DNA from: a virus
Direction: 5' to 3' (one strand)
Virus record (IMG/VR): IMGVR_UViG_3300037487_001316
Location: 62,001 to 126,000 of that record
DNA length: 64,000 nt
Shown: positions 7,492 to 15,219 of the stretch, one piece after another
Numbering within the stretch: position 1 is the first letter of the stretch
How the letters are laid out: each line of letters starts with the position of its first letter
Translations under genes and position numbers: made by a program
The notes under the pieces: generated by a model
What the model was told of the DNA's origin: nothing
The model's input: the letters and a program-made list of their open reading frames with translations, nothing else
The model's database searches: none

Positions 7492-8930
7492 ACGATAGTA
7501 ACGCAAGCGAAATTAACGACTATAGCAAAGATATTGAGGATTTATTCATTAGCTTTATGATGAGTAACAAGGATTTGTTTGTTCGTTGTAAAGGTATTAT
7601 AAAATCCAACTACTTTGATGATAGGCAGAATCGGGATACGGTTGCATTCATTGAAGGGTATAGCACAGATTTTTCTAAGATACCTTCACTAGAACAAATT
7701 AAAGCAATTACAAAAAAAGACATACTCATTATGGAGACCGATGCCGTTGTGCATGATGGCTGGTTCTTAAGAGAGTTTGAAAAGTTCTGCCAACATAAAG
7801 CATTACGTGATGCGATTTTAGCATCGCCAGAAAGATTGGATGAAGGTAGATATGGAGAGGTATTAGCTGATATTAAGGCAGCAGTTGAAATCGCTCTAGT
7901 TAAGGATTTAGGTCTCGATTACTATGCTGACCCGAAGGCACGATTAGAATCAATGAGAGATAATAAAGGCCAGATATCTACAGGATGGAAATCAATTGAT
8001 TATAAGTTATTCGGTGGATTAAATAGAGGCGAATTAACTATTTTTGCAGGACAATCTGGTGCAGGTAAATCACTATTCTTACAGAATCTTGCAGTAAATT
8101 GGGCCATGGCTGGACTTAATGTAGTCTATCTTTCGCTTGAATTAAGTGAGAAACTGTGTTCGCAGCGTATTGATGCAATGCACACAGGGTATGAAACAAA
8201 AGATGTTATGCGTAATATCGATGATGTGCATATGAAAATACGTGCATCACAACAGAAGAGCCAGGGCTCGATGCGTATTAAACAAATGCCAAATGGTTGC
8301 ACCACGAATGATATTAGGGCATTTATCAAAGAGTATGAAATACATAGCGGCAAGACAGTAGATGCTATTCTGGTAGATTACCTAGATCTTATGTCACCAC
8401 TTAGTAAGAAGATTTCTGCAGAGAATCTGTTCGTTAAGGACAAATATGTGACAGAAGAATTGCGTAATCTAGCAGTGGAATTAAATATGGTAACAGTATC
8501 AGCTTCGCAGTTGAATCGTGGTTCATATGAAGAGATTGAATATGATCCAAGCCATATTGCGGGTGGTATTTCTAAAGTTAATACGGCAGATAATGTTGTA
8601 GGTATTTTTACAAGTGCTGCAATGAAGGAAAGTGGGAGATATCAAATCCAATTCATTAAGACACGTTCGAGTTCTGGCGTAGGATCTAAGGTAGATTTAG
8701 CATTCAACAATAAGAGTCTTAGAATATCCGATCTAGAAGAAGGAGAGGATAATGCAATCATGGCTACCTCAAAAGGTGTTATGGAAGAACTTAAGAAACG
8801 AAGTGTTATAAGATCGGGTGAAAAGATAGATCCTAAGTCCGGCGAGATTACCAAATTTACACAAAATGATTCAAAAGTGAACCCATTAGAGGGTGCAGCA
8901 GCAGTTCGGGCTTTCATCAAGAAAAGGTAA
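7488..8930 (+). CDS. 41: Replicative DNA helicase (gp41-like, DnaB family)
   Basis: 480 residues, the length of T4 gp41 (475). Hexameric 5'-3' helicase that drives the replication fork and binds primase. Seen: N-terminal helical domain, then a RecA-like core with Walker A GQSGAGKS near residues 188-195, the DnaB-type segment VVYLSLELSEKLCSQRIDAM, Walker B ILVDYLDLM, and a downstream SASQLNRGSYEE followed by an arginine-finger-like QFIKTRSSSG. Co-transcribed with primase (four-base overlap). Confidence 0.95.
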   Translation: MNDSNASEINDYSKDIEDLFISFMMSNKDLFVRCKGIIKSNYFDDRQNRDTVAFIEGYSTDFSKIPSLEQIKAITKKDILIMETDAVVHDGWFLREFEKFCQHKALRDAILASPERLDEGRYGEVLADIKAAVEIALVKDLGLDYYADPKARLESMRDNKGQISTGWKSIDYKLFGGLNRGELTIFAGQSGAGKSLFLQNLAVNWAMAGLNVVYLSLELSEKLCSQRIDAMHTGYETKDVMRNIDDVHMKIRASQQKSQGSMRIKQMPNGCTTNDIRAFIKEYEIHSGKTVDAILVDYLDLMSPLSKKISAENLFVKDKYVTEELRNLAVELNMVTVSASQLNRGSYEEIEYDPSHIAGGISKVNTADNVVGIFTSAAMKESGRYQIQFIKTRSSSGVGSKVDLAFNNKSLRISDLEEGEDNAIMATSKGVMEELKKRSVIRSGEKIDPKSGEITKFTQNDSKVNPLEGAAAVRAFIKKR

Positions 8931-8935
8931 AAGCT

Positions 8936-8943
8936 GATAAATA
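8936..8943 (+). promoter_or_regulatory. Late promoter box GATAAATA
   Basis: GATAAATA just after the helicase stop codon and 25 bases before the TTG start at 8969; marks the switch from the early replication operon to the late virion block. Confidence 0.6.
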
Positions 8944-8968
8944 GTTGAAAGTAATTGGGAGCCTTAAA

Positions 8969-9247
8969 TTGTCTATTAATCGCAGAAGCAGATCTATCTT
9001 AGAAGAAATTAGTTCTTATGTGCCGCAGAAGAGCAAGGAAGAGCTAATTGAGGCACGAGCACAGCATATAATAGTTTCGGCTATAAATTTGTTAGAATCC
9101 ATTGACGAATCATTCTCCCCTGAGGATGCAGAGGCATTAAAGAAACGTTTTGTCTCTAGCATTCGCGGTGCTGATCCTAATCGCTTTACTAGAATGGTAA
9201 AACGTATTAAGACTGGTAGCGAAGAGGATGAAGATTCTAATGGCTGA
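8969..9247 (+). CDS. Small conserved late protein, possibly prohead-associated
   Basis: 92 residues from TTG 8969 (MSINRRSRSILEEI), chosen because GGGAG lies eight bases upstream; an in-frame TTG at 8945 directly abuts the late promoter box and has no ribosome site. The pattern NRRSRSILEEI, SKEELIEARAQHIIVSAINL, DPNRFTRMVKRI is familiar from T4-like aquatic phages beside gp41. Helical and charged, no domain recognised. Its late promoter and the structural gene that follows suggest a virion or assembly role. Confidence 0.75.
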   Translation: MSINRRSRSILEEISSYVPQKSKEELIEARAQHIIVSAINLLESIDESFSPEDAEALKKRFVSSIRGADPNRFTRMVKRIKTGSEEDEDSNG

Positions 9248-10736
9248 TACAAAACGTCTTACTAGAGATTGGATTCAATTTTTAAAGAGCAACCAGATTG
9301 TTGCTTTAAATTCGGATCCTACTACAGGTAAACTTGCCTATAAGAAAAAGGTAACGGCTGATGATTTATCTCGTTTCTTAGAAACTAAGACTGACTTCGA
9401 CGAAGAGACAATTAATAACGCAATTCAAACGGTGCTTTCTAAGAAAGGCACACCTAGATTACCGGATAAGACAGATGAGCCAAAGCCGGGCAAGGCCCCA
9501 ACACCAAATCCACCGGCACCCGGTACACCACCTAAGTCCGGTGAACCTCCAACACCTGGCACACCTCAATCAAAGAAATATAATACAGATGATGCCACAG
9601 ATGTAGAAGTAAAATCACCCCGTCCGGGTTTACCTGCTCCACAGCCTAAAGAAGATCCTGCAAAAACTGCAAATAAACAGGAAATGATGCAGTTAACCAA
9701 AGGTCAAGGCCTTACAAGAAACGATGATGGCACTTTAGGGGTAACTATAGATGATCCCGAAGATCCTTCAGGTAATACCAGTCTAAATTTAACATATGAT
9801 GACAATTACAACATTGTAGGTAAGAAGAAATATAGAAATGTGCCCGATGAGGATACACCTACTACATCTCACCGTCAACACACAGGTGGTAAACTGGCCG
9901 GCCAGCAAAGTCAGACAAGAAACGCAATCAATAAACGTAATGCAAGAACAAAGCCGGGTGATCAAATGCAGCTGGTTGAAGAATTTACAGATAAACCAAT
10001 TGAGTTAGAAGAGAAGGATGTAGAAGATGTATTTGCATTACTATATCCTACAGAAGCCCCCGAAGATAAAAAACAGGCCGATCTTGATAAACTAAAGGAC
10101 TTGGTTAAGACAAAAATGTCAGCTAGTCAGCGTAAAGAGCTATGGAGGGCATTAAACGAATCTGTATTATTTGAAGAATATGTAGATAAGGATGATGTTA
10201 GGGAACTGTTCAAATACGCGACAAAATTAAAAGGCAATAAGATCGATATTGAGGATCTCCGCCTAGCATGGAAAAAGGCAGGGTATCCCAGCGATACCAA
10301 CGATATTGCTGCTATATTACAGAGAGCTGGTTTTGGTAATAATGAAATAGATCGCGTATTTAATGAAGTATTGGGCGAATATAAAGACGAAGGTGATGAC
10401 GAAGAATATGTAGATGATGAAGAAGATACACCGCCCAGTCCGGCTATTATTAAGATAGCCGAATATGTAAAGAAGAATGGCATTAAAGACGAATTAGTTG
10501 CGTTCTTACAAAAGGAATTCGGCAAAGAATTAAGCGAACCAGAAGAACCTGCACCCGAACCTAAGAAAAGTATGTTTGATCGTGCCAAAGAATTTGGTAA
10601 GAAAATGTTCAGTAGAAAAGCAACAACAGAAGAAGTGAGACAAATTTTTACAAATATACTCAAAGAAGAAAGAACTATGCTGTCAGCTCGTATTAAAGAA
10701 CAAGAGCAGAGATTATTAGGTAGAAGTAGAAAGTAG
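9240..10736 (+). CDS. Proline-rich, acidic probable virion/prohead protein
   Basis: About 498 residues from ATG 9240 (an in-frame ATG at 9228 is also possible). Residues 1-75 are a helical N-terminal domain; about 75-150 are Pro/Gly/Thr-rich low complexity; a central linker follows; then EF-like helical pairs (RKELWRALNESVLFEEYV, DIEDLRLAWKKAGYPSD), a strongly acidic stretch (DEGDDEEYVDDEEDT) and a C-terminal basic coiled-coil-like helix (KEERTMLSARIKEQEQRLL). Such alternation is common in head-core or tail proteins of large T4-like phages. Overlaps the previous gene by eight bases. Confidence 0.7.
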   Translation: MADTKRLTRDWIQFLKSNQIVALNSDPTTGKLAYKKKVTADDLSRFLETKTDFDEETINNAIQTVLSKKGTPRLPDKTDEPKPGKAPTPNPPAPGTPPKSGEPPTPGTPQSKKYNTDDATDVEVKSPRPGLPAPQPKEDPAKTANKQEMMQLTKGQGLTRNDDGTLGVTIDDPEDPSGNTSLNLTYDDNYNIVGKKKYRNVPDEDTPTTSHRQHTGGKLAGQQSQTRNAINKRNARTKPGDQMQLVEEFTDKPIELEEKDVEDVFALLYPTEAPEDKKQADLDKLKDLVKTKMSASQRKELWRALNESVLFEEYVDKDDVRELFKYATKLKGNKIDIEDLRLAWKKAGYPSDTNDIAAILQRAGFGNNEIDRVFNEVLGEYKDEGDDEEYVDDEEDTPPSPAIIKIAEYVKKNGIKDELVAFLQKEFGKELSEPEEPAPEPKKSMFDRAKEFGKKMFSRKATTEEVRQIFTNILKEERTMLSARIKEQEQRLLGRSRK

Positions 10737-10741
10737 TATTA

Positions 10742-10749
10742 GATAAATA
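10742..10749 (+). promoter_or_regulatory. Late promoter box GATAAATA with no leader
   Basis: GATAAATA ending six bases before the ATG at 10756. With T4 late geometry the transcript would begin at the start codon itself. Confidence 0.6.
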
Positions 10750-10755
10750 TAGAAT

Positions 10756-10977
10756 ATGAGATTAGATGAAATTGTAACATTAAATGATGTGCTGAAAGCA
10801 AATCAGTATATTAAACTTCTACGAAGTTTAAAAGCACACGCTAAAAATGATATTAACATAACTCGTATTAAGAACCGCGTAATTCATTCGTGGAAAAAAG
10901 GAATGAAACATCGTAAGCATTATGATGATCTTCTATCACAAATTAACTTAAATCTTAATAAGTTAATCGAAGATTGA
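10756..10977 (+). CDS. Small basic late protein
   Basis: 73 residues, rich in Lys/Arg/His (VIHSWKKGMKHRKHYDD), all-helical appearance. No known domain. Own late box immediately upstream, so probably a virion or assembly protein that binds DNA or acidic partners; this is inference. The short leader leaves no Shine-Dalgarno site. Confidence 0.65.
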   Translation: MRLDEIVTLNDVLKANQYIKLLRSLKAHAKNDINITRIKNRVIHSWKKGMKHRKHYDDLLSQINLNLNKLIED

Positions 10978-10996
10978 ACGTTATTTTCGCCTAGAT

Positions 10997-11004
10997 GATA
11001 AATA
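10997..11004 (+). promoter_or_regulatory. Late promoter box GATAAATA
   Basis: GATAAATA 47 bases before the ATG at 11052; the leader includes an excellent ribosome site (AAGGAG), consistent with strong late expression. Confidence 0.6.
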
Positions 11005-11051
11005 AGTTTATGAATAGGATTATCCTATCAAAAAATTAAGGAGTTATTATT

Positions 11052-11645
11052 ATGACACAAAAAATTAACGGCGCCGCATACTCTGGTATCTGGGTAGAAA
11101 AACAAGTAGCCTTCATCAAGCTTACATTCAACCACAGTTTGTTGGCTATTCCTGCCGCTAGTATGTTTTTAACTGGTACAGCAACAGCAACAACAACAAC
11201 ATCCGAAGGTGACACTTCTTTTGGTGTAGTTGAGTCTGCAGTAGTGCAAGCTTTGAAGAACTTAGAATTGAAGGCAACAGTATTGGGTATTTCTGCTCTA
11301 AGCGCAGCAGGTACAGTTGTTGACGTGATGGTTGGATGTTCGGAAGGTTACTTCTCGGACAACGTTGGTGTTATTTCTACTGGTAATACAGTGGTTGGCG
11401 CTAAGGCAATTATCACAACAGCAGGCGGCAATACAGTGCTTGGACAACTTGTTGATGTTAGCGATTCGTATTTAACATTTAGCATGTCATTTGCAGCATT
11501 CGATGGTACAATGCCAGTTGCTACATTAGCTCATGGTGATCTAGAAACAGGCGTAGGTTCTACACCAGGTTCTACAGCTACACCAAACGGTGCCCCAATC
11601 GGCTCTGCAAACAGCTATCAGCCAGTCGCACTTATTACAGCTTAA
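11052..11645 (+). CDS. Probable abundant virion surface/decoration protein
   Basis: 197 residues, Ala/Thr/Val/Gly-rich and beta-structured, no charge clusters. Begins MTQKINGAA, nearly the same as MVQRIHGAA of the gene at 13569, so the two probably share an N-terminal attachment segment. Internal stretch ESAVVQALKNLELKATVLG resembles QSQKNFEVFLMSIGLRA in the other. Evidence for high expression: its own late box, strong AAGGAG site 7 bases before ATG, and a strong terminator immediately after. Decoration, tail-tube or fibre roles are all possible. Confidence 0.65.
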   Translation: MTQKINGAAYSGIWVEKQVAFIKLTFNHSLLAIPAASMFLTGTATATTTTSEGDTSFGVVESAVVQALKNLELKATVLGISALSAAGTVVDVMVGCSEGYFSDNVGVISTGNTVVGAKAIITTAGGNTVLGQLVDVSDSYLTFSMSFAAFDGTMPVATLAHGDLETGVGSTPGSTATPNGAPIGSANSYQPVALITA

Positions 11646-11665
11646 TTGTTGTATTAAAAAAGAAG

Positions 11666-11690
11666 AGCAGCTTTCGAGCTGCTTTTTTTT
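11666..11690 (+). terminator. Rho-independent terminator
   Basis: Seven-base-pair stem AGCAGCT/AGCTGCT with TTCG tetraloop and a run of seven T, 20 bases after the stop of the decoration-like gene. Confidence 0.9.
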
Positions 11691-11709
11691 GACATAAATT
11701 TCTAAACTT

Positions 11710-11717
11710 GATAAATA
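11710..11717 (+). promoter_or_regulatory. Late promoter box GATAAATA
   Basis: GATAAATA 22 bases before the ATG at 11740, directly after a terminator; opens the tail-fibre transcript. Confidence 0.6.
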
Positions 11718-11739
11718 ATGTAAATGATAAGGAACAGTA

Positions 11740-12075
11740 ATGTCTACACCCCCACCAGTGCCGCTAGGATATACAAGCTGGAATGTTTACATCGAAGAAC
11801 AAGCAGATGAATCGCCAGACCAGAGTATAGAAGCTCGTAGGCTTATTAAGCGTAATATTAAACTTGAGCAGATCGCTCAAGAAATACGTCAGGCCGGTGG
11901 TGATACAAGCAGCCCTAGTTATCGACCTTATAACATATATGAAACACCAGGCACATTTAGCCCAGCAGAAGGGCATCCTTGGTTGTTGACACCTACCTAT
12001 CCACAGGCTCATATTACTGATCAATTAGGTAATAATTTAATCACTGAGTCTGGTGATATATTAATTACGGAGTAA
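11740..12075 (+). CDS. Small virion/tail-fibre-associated protein
   Basis: 111 residues; Pro-rich N-terminus, central charged helix (EARRLIKRNIKLEQIAQEIRQ) and a C-terminus of short repeats (DQLGNNLITESGDILITE) of a type found at the ends of phage fibre proteins. Lies three bases upstream of the fibre gene in one late transcript, so it may be a fibre hinge or chaperone. Inference from position. Confidence 0.65.
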   Translation: MSTPPPVPLGYTSWNVYIEEQADESPDQSIEARRLIKRNIKLEQIAQEIRQAGGDTSSPSYRPYNIYETPGTFSPAEGHPWLLTPTYPQAHITDQLGNNLITESGDILITE

Positions 12076-12078
12076 GAT

Positions 12079-13506
12079 ATGCCAGATGTAAAAATTTCAG
12101 AATTACCACCATTAGCAATATTGACAGCAGGTTCTTTATTGCCTGTTGTCAATGCAGGTGATACCTATAATGTGACAGGAACAGTGCTTAATGATTTTAT
12201 ATTAGGCGATCTTGTTGTAATAGATGATCAGATAACACTTAACGGTGTTTCAGTGAATGTAGGTATCACAGATATTATATATGCTGATTTATATGCTCTA
12301 TGGTCAGGTGGCACATTGCAGGCAGGCAGATTTTATAGGATTACTGATTTTAGATCAATATATGATCAGCCAGATTATTCTGCTCCATATACACCAAAGG
12401 CGCCAGCAGATATAACCAACCCGGTTAGACCAGTTGAACCATTAGTGGTATTAGCTACAAGCACCTCGTCGTTGGGAAATCAGGCTTGGTCTGCTCAATA
12501 TCCCGAAGATTACATTCAATATAACATTGCGTTTACTCAAACTGAATACAAAGGTACACCTGCAAAAGGTCGTATTGTTTTGCGAGTCGATGATGCCTAT
12601 AATCAAGGACCATATGATATTCGCAACGTTGTATTTAGACGGTATCAGGATGCAGGCGGTTTTTATACAATCGTATACGATAATGCGACTGTACCTAAAA
12701 CAGATATTCCGACATTCGGTGCAGAGTGTGAAAATATTAGAATGGCGCAGCATGATTCAGATGAAGTTGGTATAGATGATCCTCCTTTCTATGCTACAAA
12801 CAATATTTTTGGTGATTATTGCGAATCAACCACTACGTTAGGTGACTTTTATAATAATACAATTGGTACATTTGATCCGGTAGGCGCATATGGTGGAGCA
12901 TGGATGTACGGTGTATCATTTGGTCATAATTGCCACGATAATAGAATTGGCGATGCCTTTACTAATAATATGATAGCCAACGAGTTTAGTAATAATGTTA
13001 TTGGCAATGATTTCAATAATAATACCATCGGAAACGGTTTTTCAAACAATATCATCGGAAATTCCTTTATGTGTAATACTGTTGGTGGTGCACCATCCGG
13101 GAATGGTTTCTTTTCTAATACAATAGGTGATGGATGCATGTATAACAACGTTGGTGCAGACTTTACCAACCCGGGTATTACTATAGGTGCCAATTTCTCA
13201 AATAACATGATTGGCCCACATTTCCGCAACAATGTAGCAATTGGGGTAGATTTCACCAACAATAATATCAGTGGCTTCTTCGAAGGTAATACTGTTGGAG
13301 CAGGTTTCACAATGAACGAAATAAAGTGTGCCGTTAGCGGAAAAGATCTTAACACAGTTCCTATTAGCTTCTTAGGTATTACTGTAGAATATATTATGAC
13401 AGGGAACGGATCTACATTGCCTCCAACGATTGGGCAAATATATGCTGGATATTTCAACGACAGTGCCGTACCAGGCCCGTTCGGTTGGATATACACTGGC
13501 GTATAA
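12079..13506 (+). CDS. Tail fibre/spike with beta-solenoid repeats
   Basis: 475 residues. N-terminus MPDVKISELPP is a typical fibre attachment opening. Residues about 60-230 form a beta domain with the YPEDYIQYNIA segment. From about residue 240 to 420 runs a regular repeat of roughly 9-10 residues with the pattern N-x-F-x-N-N-x-I-G (for example FSNNVIGNDFNNNTIGNGF), with Asn ladders and inward-facing Phe/Ile as in right-handed beta-solenoids or pentapeptide-like helices. The last 60 residues are a non-repetitive cap (GNGSTLPPTIGQIYAGYF). Likely receptor-binding or glycan-contacting. GGAG ribosome site just before the ATG. Confidence 0.8.
   Translation: MPDVKISELPPLAILTAGSLLPVVNAGDTYNVTGTVLNDFILGDLVVIDDQITLNGVSVNVGITDIIYADLYALWSGGTLQAGRFYRITDFRSIYDQPDYSAPYTPKAPADITNPVRPVEPLVVLATSTSSLGNQAWSAQYPEDYIQYNIAFTQTEYKGTPAKGRIVLRVDDAYNQGPYDIRNVVFRRYQDAGGFYTIVYDNATVPKTDIPTFGAECENIRMAQHDSDEVGIDDPPFYATNNIFGDYCESTTTLGDFYNNTIGTFDPVGAYGGAWMYGVSFGHNCHDNRIGDAFTNNMIANEFSNNVIGNDFNNNTIGNGFSNNIIGNSFMCNTVGGAPSGNGFFSNTIGDGCMYNNVGADFTNPGITIGANFSNNMIGPHFRNNVAIGVDFTNNNISGFFEGNTVGAGFTMNEIKCAVSGKDLNTVPISFLGITVEYIMTGNGSTLPPTIGQIYAGYFNDSAVPGPFGWIYTGV
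12920..13310 (+). repeat. Coding repeat of the fibre solenoid
   Basis: About 14 degenerate 27-30-base units encoding N-x-F-x-N-N-x-I-G turns; the DNA repeats are visible as recurring AATAATA-x-TTGG segments. Could recombine to change fibre length. Confidence 0.65.
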
Positions 13507-13525
13507 GATCCACCAGATTGGATCT
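13506..13525 (+). terminator. Weak hairpin after fibre gene
   Basis: Seven-base-pair stem AGATCCA/TGGATCT, loop of six, starting in the stop codon of the fibre gene; no clear T-run, so termination would be weak. Confidence 0.4.
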
Positions 13526-13543
13526 GTAATATAATAAAACCCT

Positions 13544-13551
13544 GCTAAATA
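13544..13551 (+). promoter_or_regulatory. Late promoter-like box GCTAAATA
   Basis: GCTAAATA, one base different from NATAAATA, 17 bases before the ATG at 13569. The same variant precedes the genes at 19495 and 26490. Confidence 0.4.
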
Positions 13552-13568
13552 ACAGATAAGGATAAGAA

Positions 13569-14069
13569 ATGGTACAAAGAATACACGGCGCAGCAACAGC
13601 AATGCAGAATCTTACAGCGGATCTAGCATTCTATGTCTGCTATGCGTCTTCTCCAGGGGCATTTACAAATCCTAATCCTAATCCACCACCTGCCGAAGAA
13701 TTAGCACGATTAGTTAATATTCAAGTTACAGGTAGTCCTTTAGATCAGAGCCAAAAGAATTTCGAAGTATTTTTAATGAGTATTGGTTTAAGAGCTATGC
13801 CAGTTGTTTTATCAGATCCAGCGGCAGTATTACAATTAGCAGATTATACATTAGAACTCTCCGGTGAAGGTTTTATTTGGAAATTTGCGGTTGAGAGAGG
13901 TGTTCAATTCTTTAATTTTACACCATATGGAACACCCGGCCCAGTCGGCCTATTAGTAGATGACCTTAACGGGGTTATTTTACCTAGTGGTGTTAGAATT
14001 ACTACAGTCACAGGTAGTCCAAGCGGTTGGGCTAAGAATGTTGCTTTCGCAAGGATGGATACAATATGA
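13569..14069 (+). CDS. Virion structural protein related to the product at 11052
   Basis: 166 residues, beta-rich. Starts MVQRIHGAATAMQNLTADL; contains QSQKNFEVFLMSIGLRAMPVVL, a segment resembling structural proteins of T4-like cyanophages. Shares its N-terminal signature with the decoration-like protein at 11052. Ends with an ATGA overlap into the next late gene. Probable capsid- or tail-surface component. Confidence 0.7.
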   Translation: MVQRIHGAATAMQNLTADLAFYVCYASSPGAFTNPNPNPPPAEELARLVNIQVTGSPLDQSQKNFEVFLMSIGLRAMPVVLSDPAAVLQLADYTLELSGEGFIWKFAVERGVQFFNFTPYGTPGPVGLLVDDLNGVILPSGVRITTVTGSPSGWAKNVAFARMDTI

Positions 14070-14719
14070 TTAAGAATGATAGAGTTATTAGTTCACTTAT
14101 ACACGGTGACGCAGTTGAAAAACTTATTAAAGAAAATAACATTGACATTACAGAAGCACGAGCAATGATTTCAGAAATGTCATTCAAAGATTATTGTTCT
14201 TTAGATGAAGCGAGTGCTGATATTCTACCTCCATCGGGTAAACCATTATCGCCTACAGGCCCGGGTGGTGCACCTCCTGCTGCCACTACACCAGGACAAC
14301 AAAGTCAGCCAGCTGCAACTGCTCCAACACCAGTAAAACCAGCCGCCGATCCGCGTGGTGTTCAAGTTAAGAATCCGCAGACAGGCAAAATGGAGTGGAT
14401 GAAACCTTCTGTTGACCAGAATGGAAAACCTGTAGTCGAAGATAAAGAATTAGCAAGAATGAAACAATTAGCAGGAATATCCGAAGACGGTAGTGGAGGC
14501 GCATCTTGTGCGGGTGGTATAGCAATCGCGCCAACATCGCTCGGAATGAAGAAGCGTAATTCAGTTGAAGAAAGTCCTTCATTAGAACATCCTGTTGCAG
14601 GCCGTAAAACTATACAAGGTGCTACAGCAGAAAAGAAACCAAGCGGTAAATTGTCTGCTAACCTTGCGGCCCGTAATATACCTACAGCGAGTAGAATAAA
14701 TAACGGCTTTAAGAAATAA
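14066..14719 (+). CDS. Proline/alanine-rich late protein, probable head-core component
   Basis: 217 residues: helical N-terminus (about 1-45, ending MSFKDYCSLDEAS), a Pro/Ala/Gly linker (about 50-95), the motif ELARMKQLAGISED near residue 135, then a basic C-terminus. RMKQLAGI-type motifs recur in late proteins of aquatic T4-like phages. Part of a tight late operon. No enzymatic motif. Confidence 0.6.
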   Translation: MIKNDRVISSLIHGDAVEKLIKENNIDITEARAMISEMSFKDYCSLDEASADILPPSGKPLSPTGPGGAPPAATTPGQQSQPAATAPTPVKPAADPRGVQVKNPQTGKMEWMKPSVDQNGKPVVEDKELARMKQLAGISEDGSGGASCAGGIAIAPTSLGMKKRNSVEESPSLEHPVAGRKTIQGATAEKKPSGKLSANLAARNIPTASRINNGFKK

Positions 14720-14720
14720 T

Positions 14721-15170
14721 ATGGATAAATCTGCCTTACTTGATAAATTAGACAGGGCAACTTCTCGTGGTGCCCAACTTGCTATTAGTAATGGATATCC
14801 TATTCCACTATCTAAGAAATCTACCTTAATAGGTAATACTTTCGTAGAGAAAAATCCAAACGGTCTTTATAACATATTAACACCTAATAGAACACCTATA
14901 TATGAAAATATATCTGTATTTGATATAGCGGTAATTATTGCTCAGAGATATAATACGGGTGAATTAGGCACTATAAAAAAAGTATTATTGTTAGAAGAAA
15001 GATTTACAAAGTATCATTATGATATGATACATTATTTGAATTGCTTAAAAGGTGCCAGGAAGAAGCACGACATAGAGCGTATGGCAATTTTAGAAGACAA
15101 ATTTCAAGTAGCCGAAACTCTTGCCAAAAGTGCAAGGGATAGTATCTCTATTTTCAAGAGAGTAAAATAG
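14721..15170 (+). CDS. Conserved late protein, helical C-terminus
   Basis: 149 residues. N-terminal beta/loop part (GLYNILTPNRTPIYENIS), then long helices FDIAVIIAQRYN, KKVLLLEERFTKYHYDMIHYL and KKHDIERMAILEDKF, probably a coiled-coil hairpin. Pattern familiar from T4-like aquatic phages near head genes; function unknown. One base after the previous stop. Confidence 0.7.
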   Translation: MDKSALLDKLDRATSRGAQLAISNGYPIPLSKKSTLIGNTFVEKNPNGLYNILTPNRTPIYENISVFDIAVIIAQRYNTGELGTIKKVLLLEERFTKYHYDMIHYLNCLKGARKKHDIERMAILEDKFQVAETLAKSARDSISIFKRVK

Positions 15171-15180
15171 TAACTAGAAT

Positions 15181-15188
15181 GATAAATA
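15181..15188 (+). promoter_or_regulatory. Late promoter box GATAAATA
   Basis: GATAAATA 31 bases before the ATG at 15220. Confidence 0.6.
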
Positions 15189-15219
15189 CTAGAAATAACA
15201 CTTAACAGGAACGGTTTAT

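Noticed and set aside
10127-10663. Long minus-strand open frame opposite the proline-rich structural gene
   Set aside because: Ser/Asn/Leu-rich shadow of an acidic gene, with no ribosome site or promoter; the plus-strand gene explains it.
12920-13310. Possible CRISPR array from regular repeats
   Set aside because: Repeats are coding, about 27-30 bases with no unique spacers, and encode a solenoid.
12924-13496. Minus-strand open frame opposite the tail fibre
   Set aside because: Low-complexity Leu/Pro/Ile mirror of the fibre repeats; no start signal.
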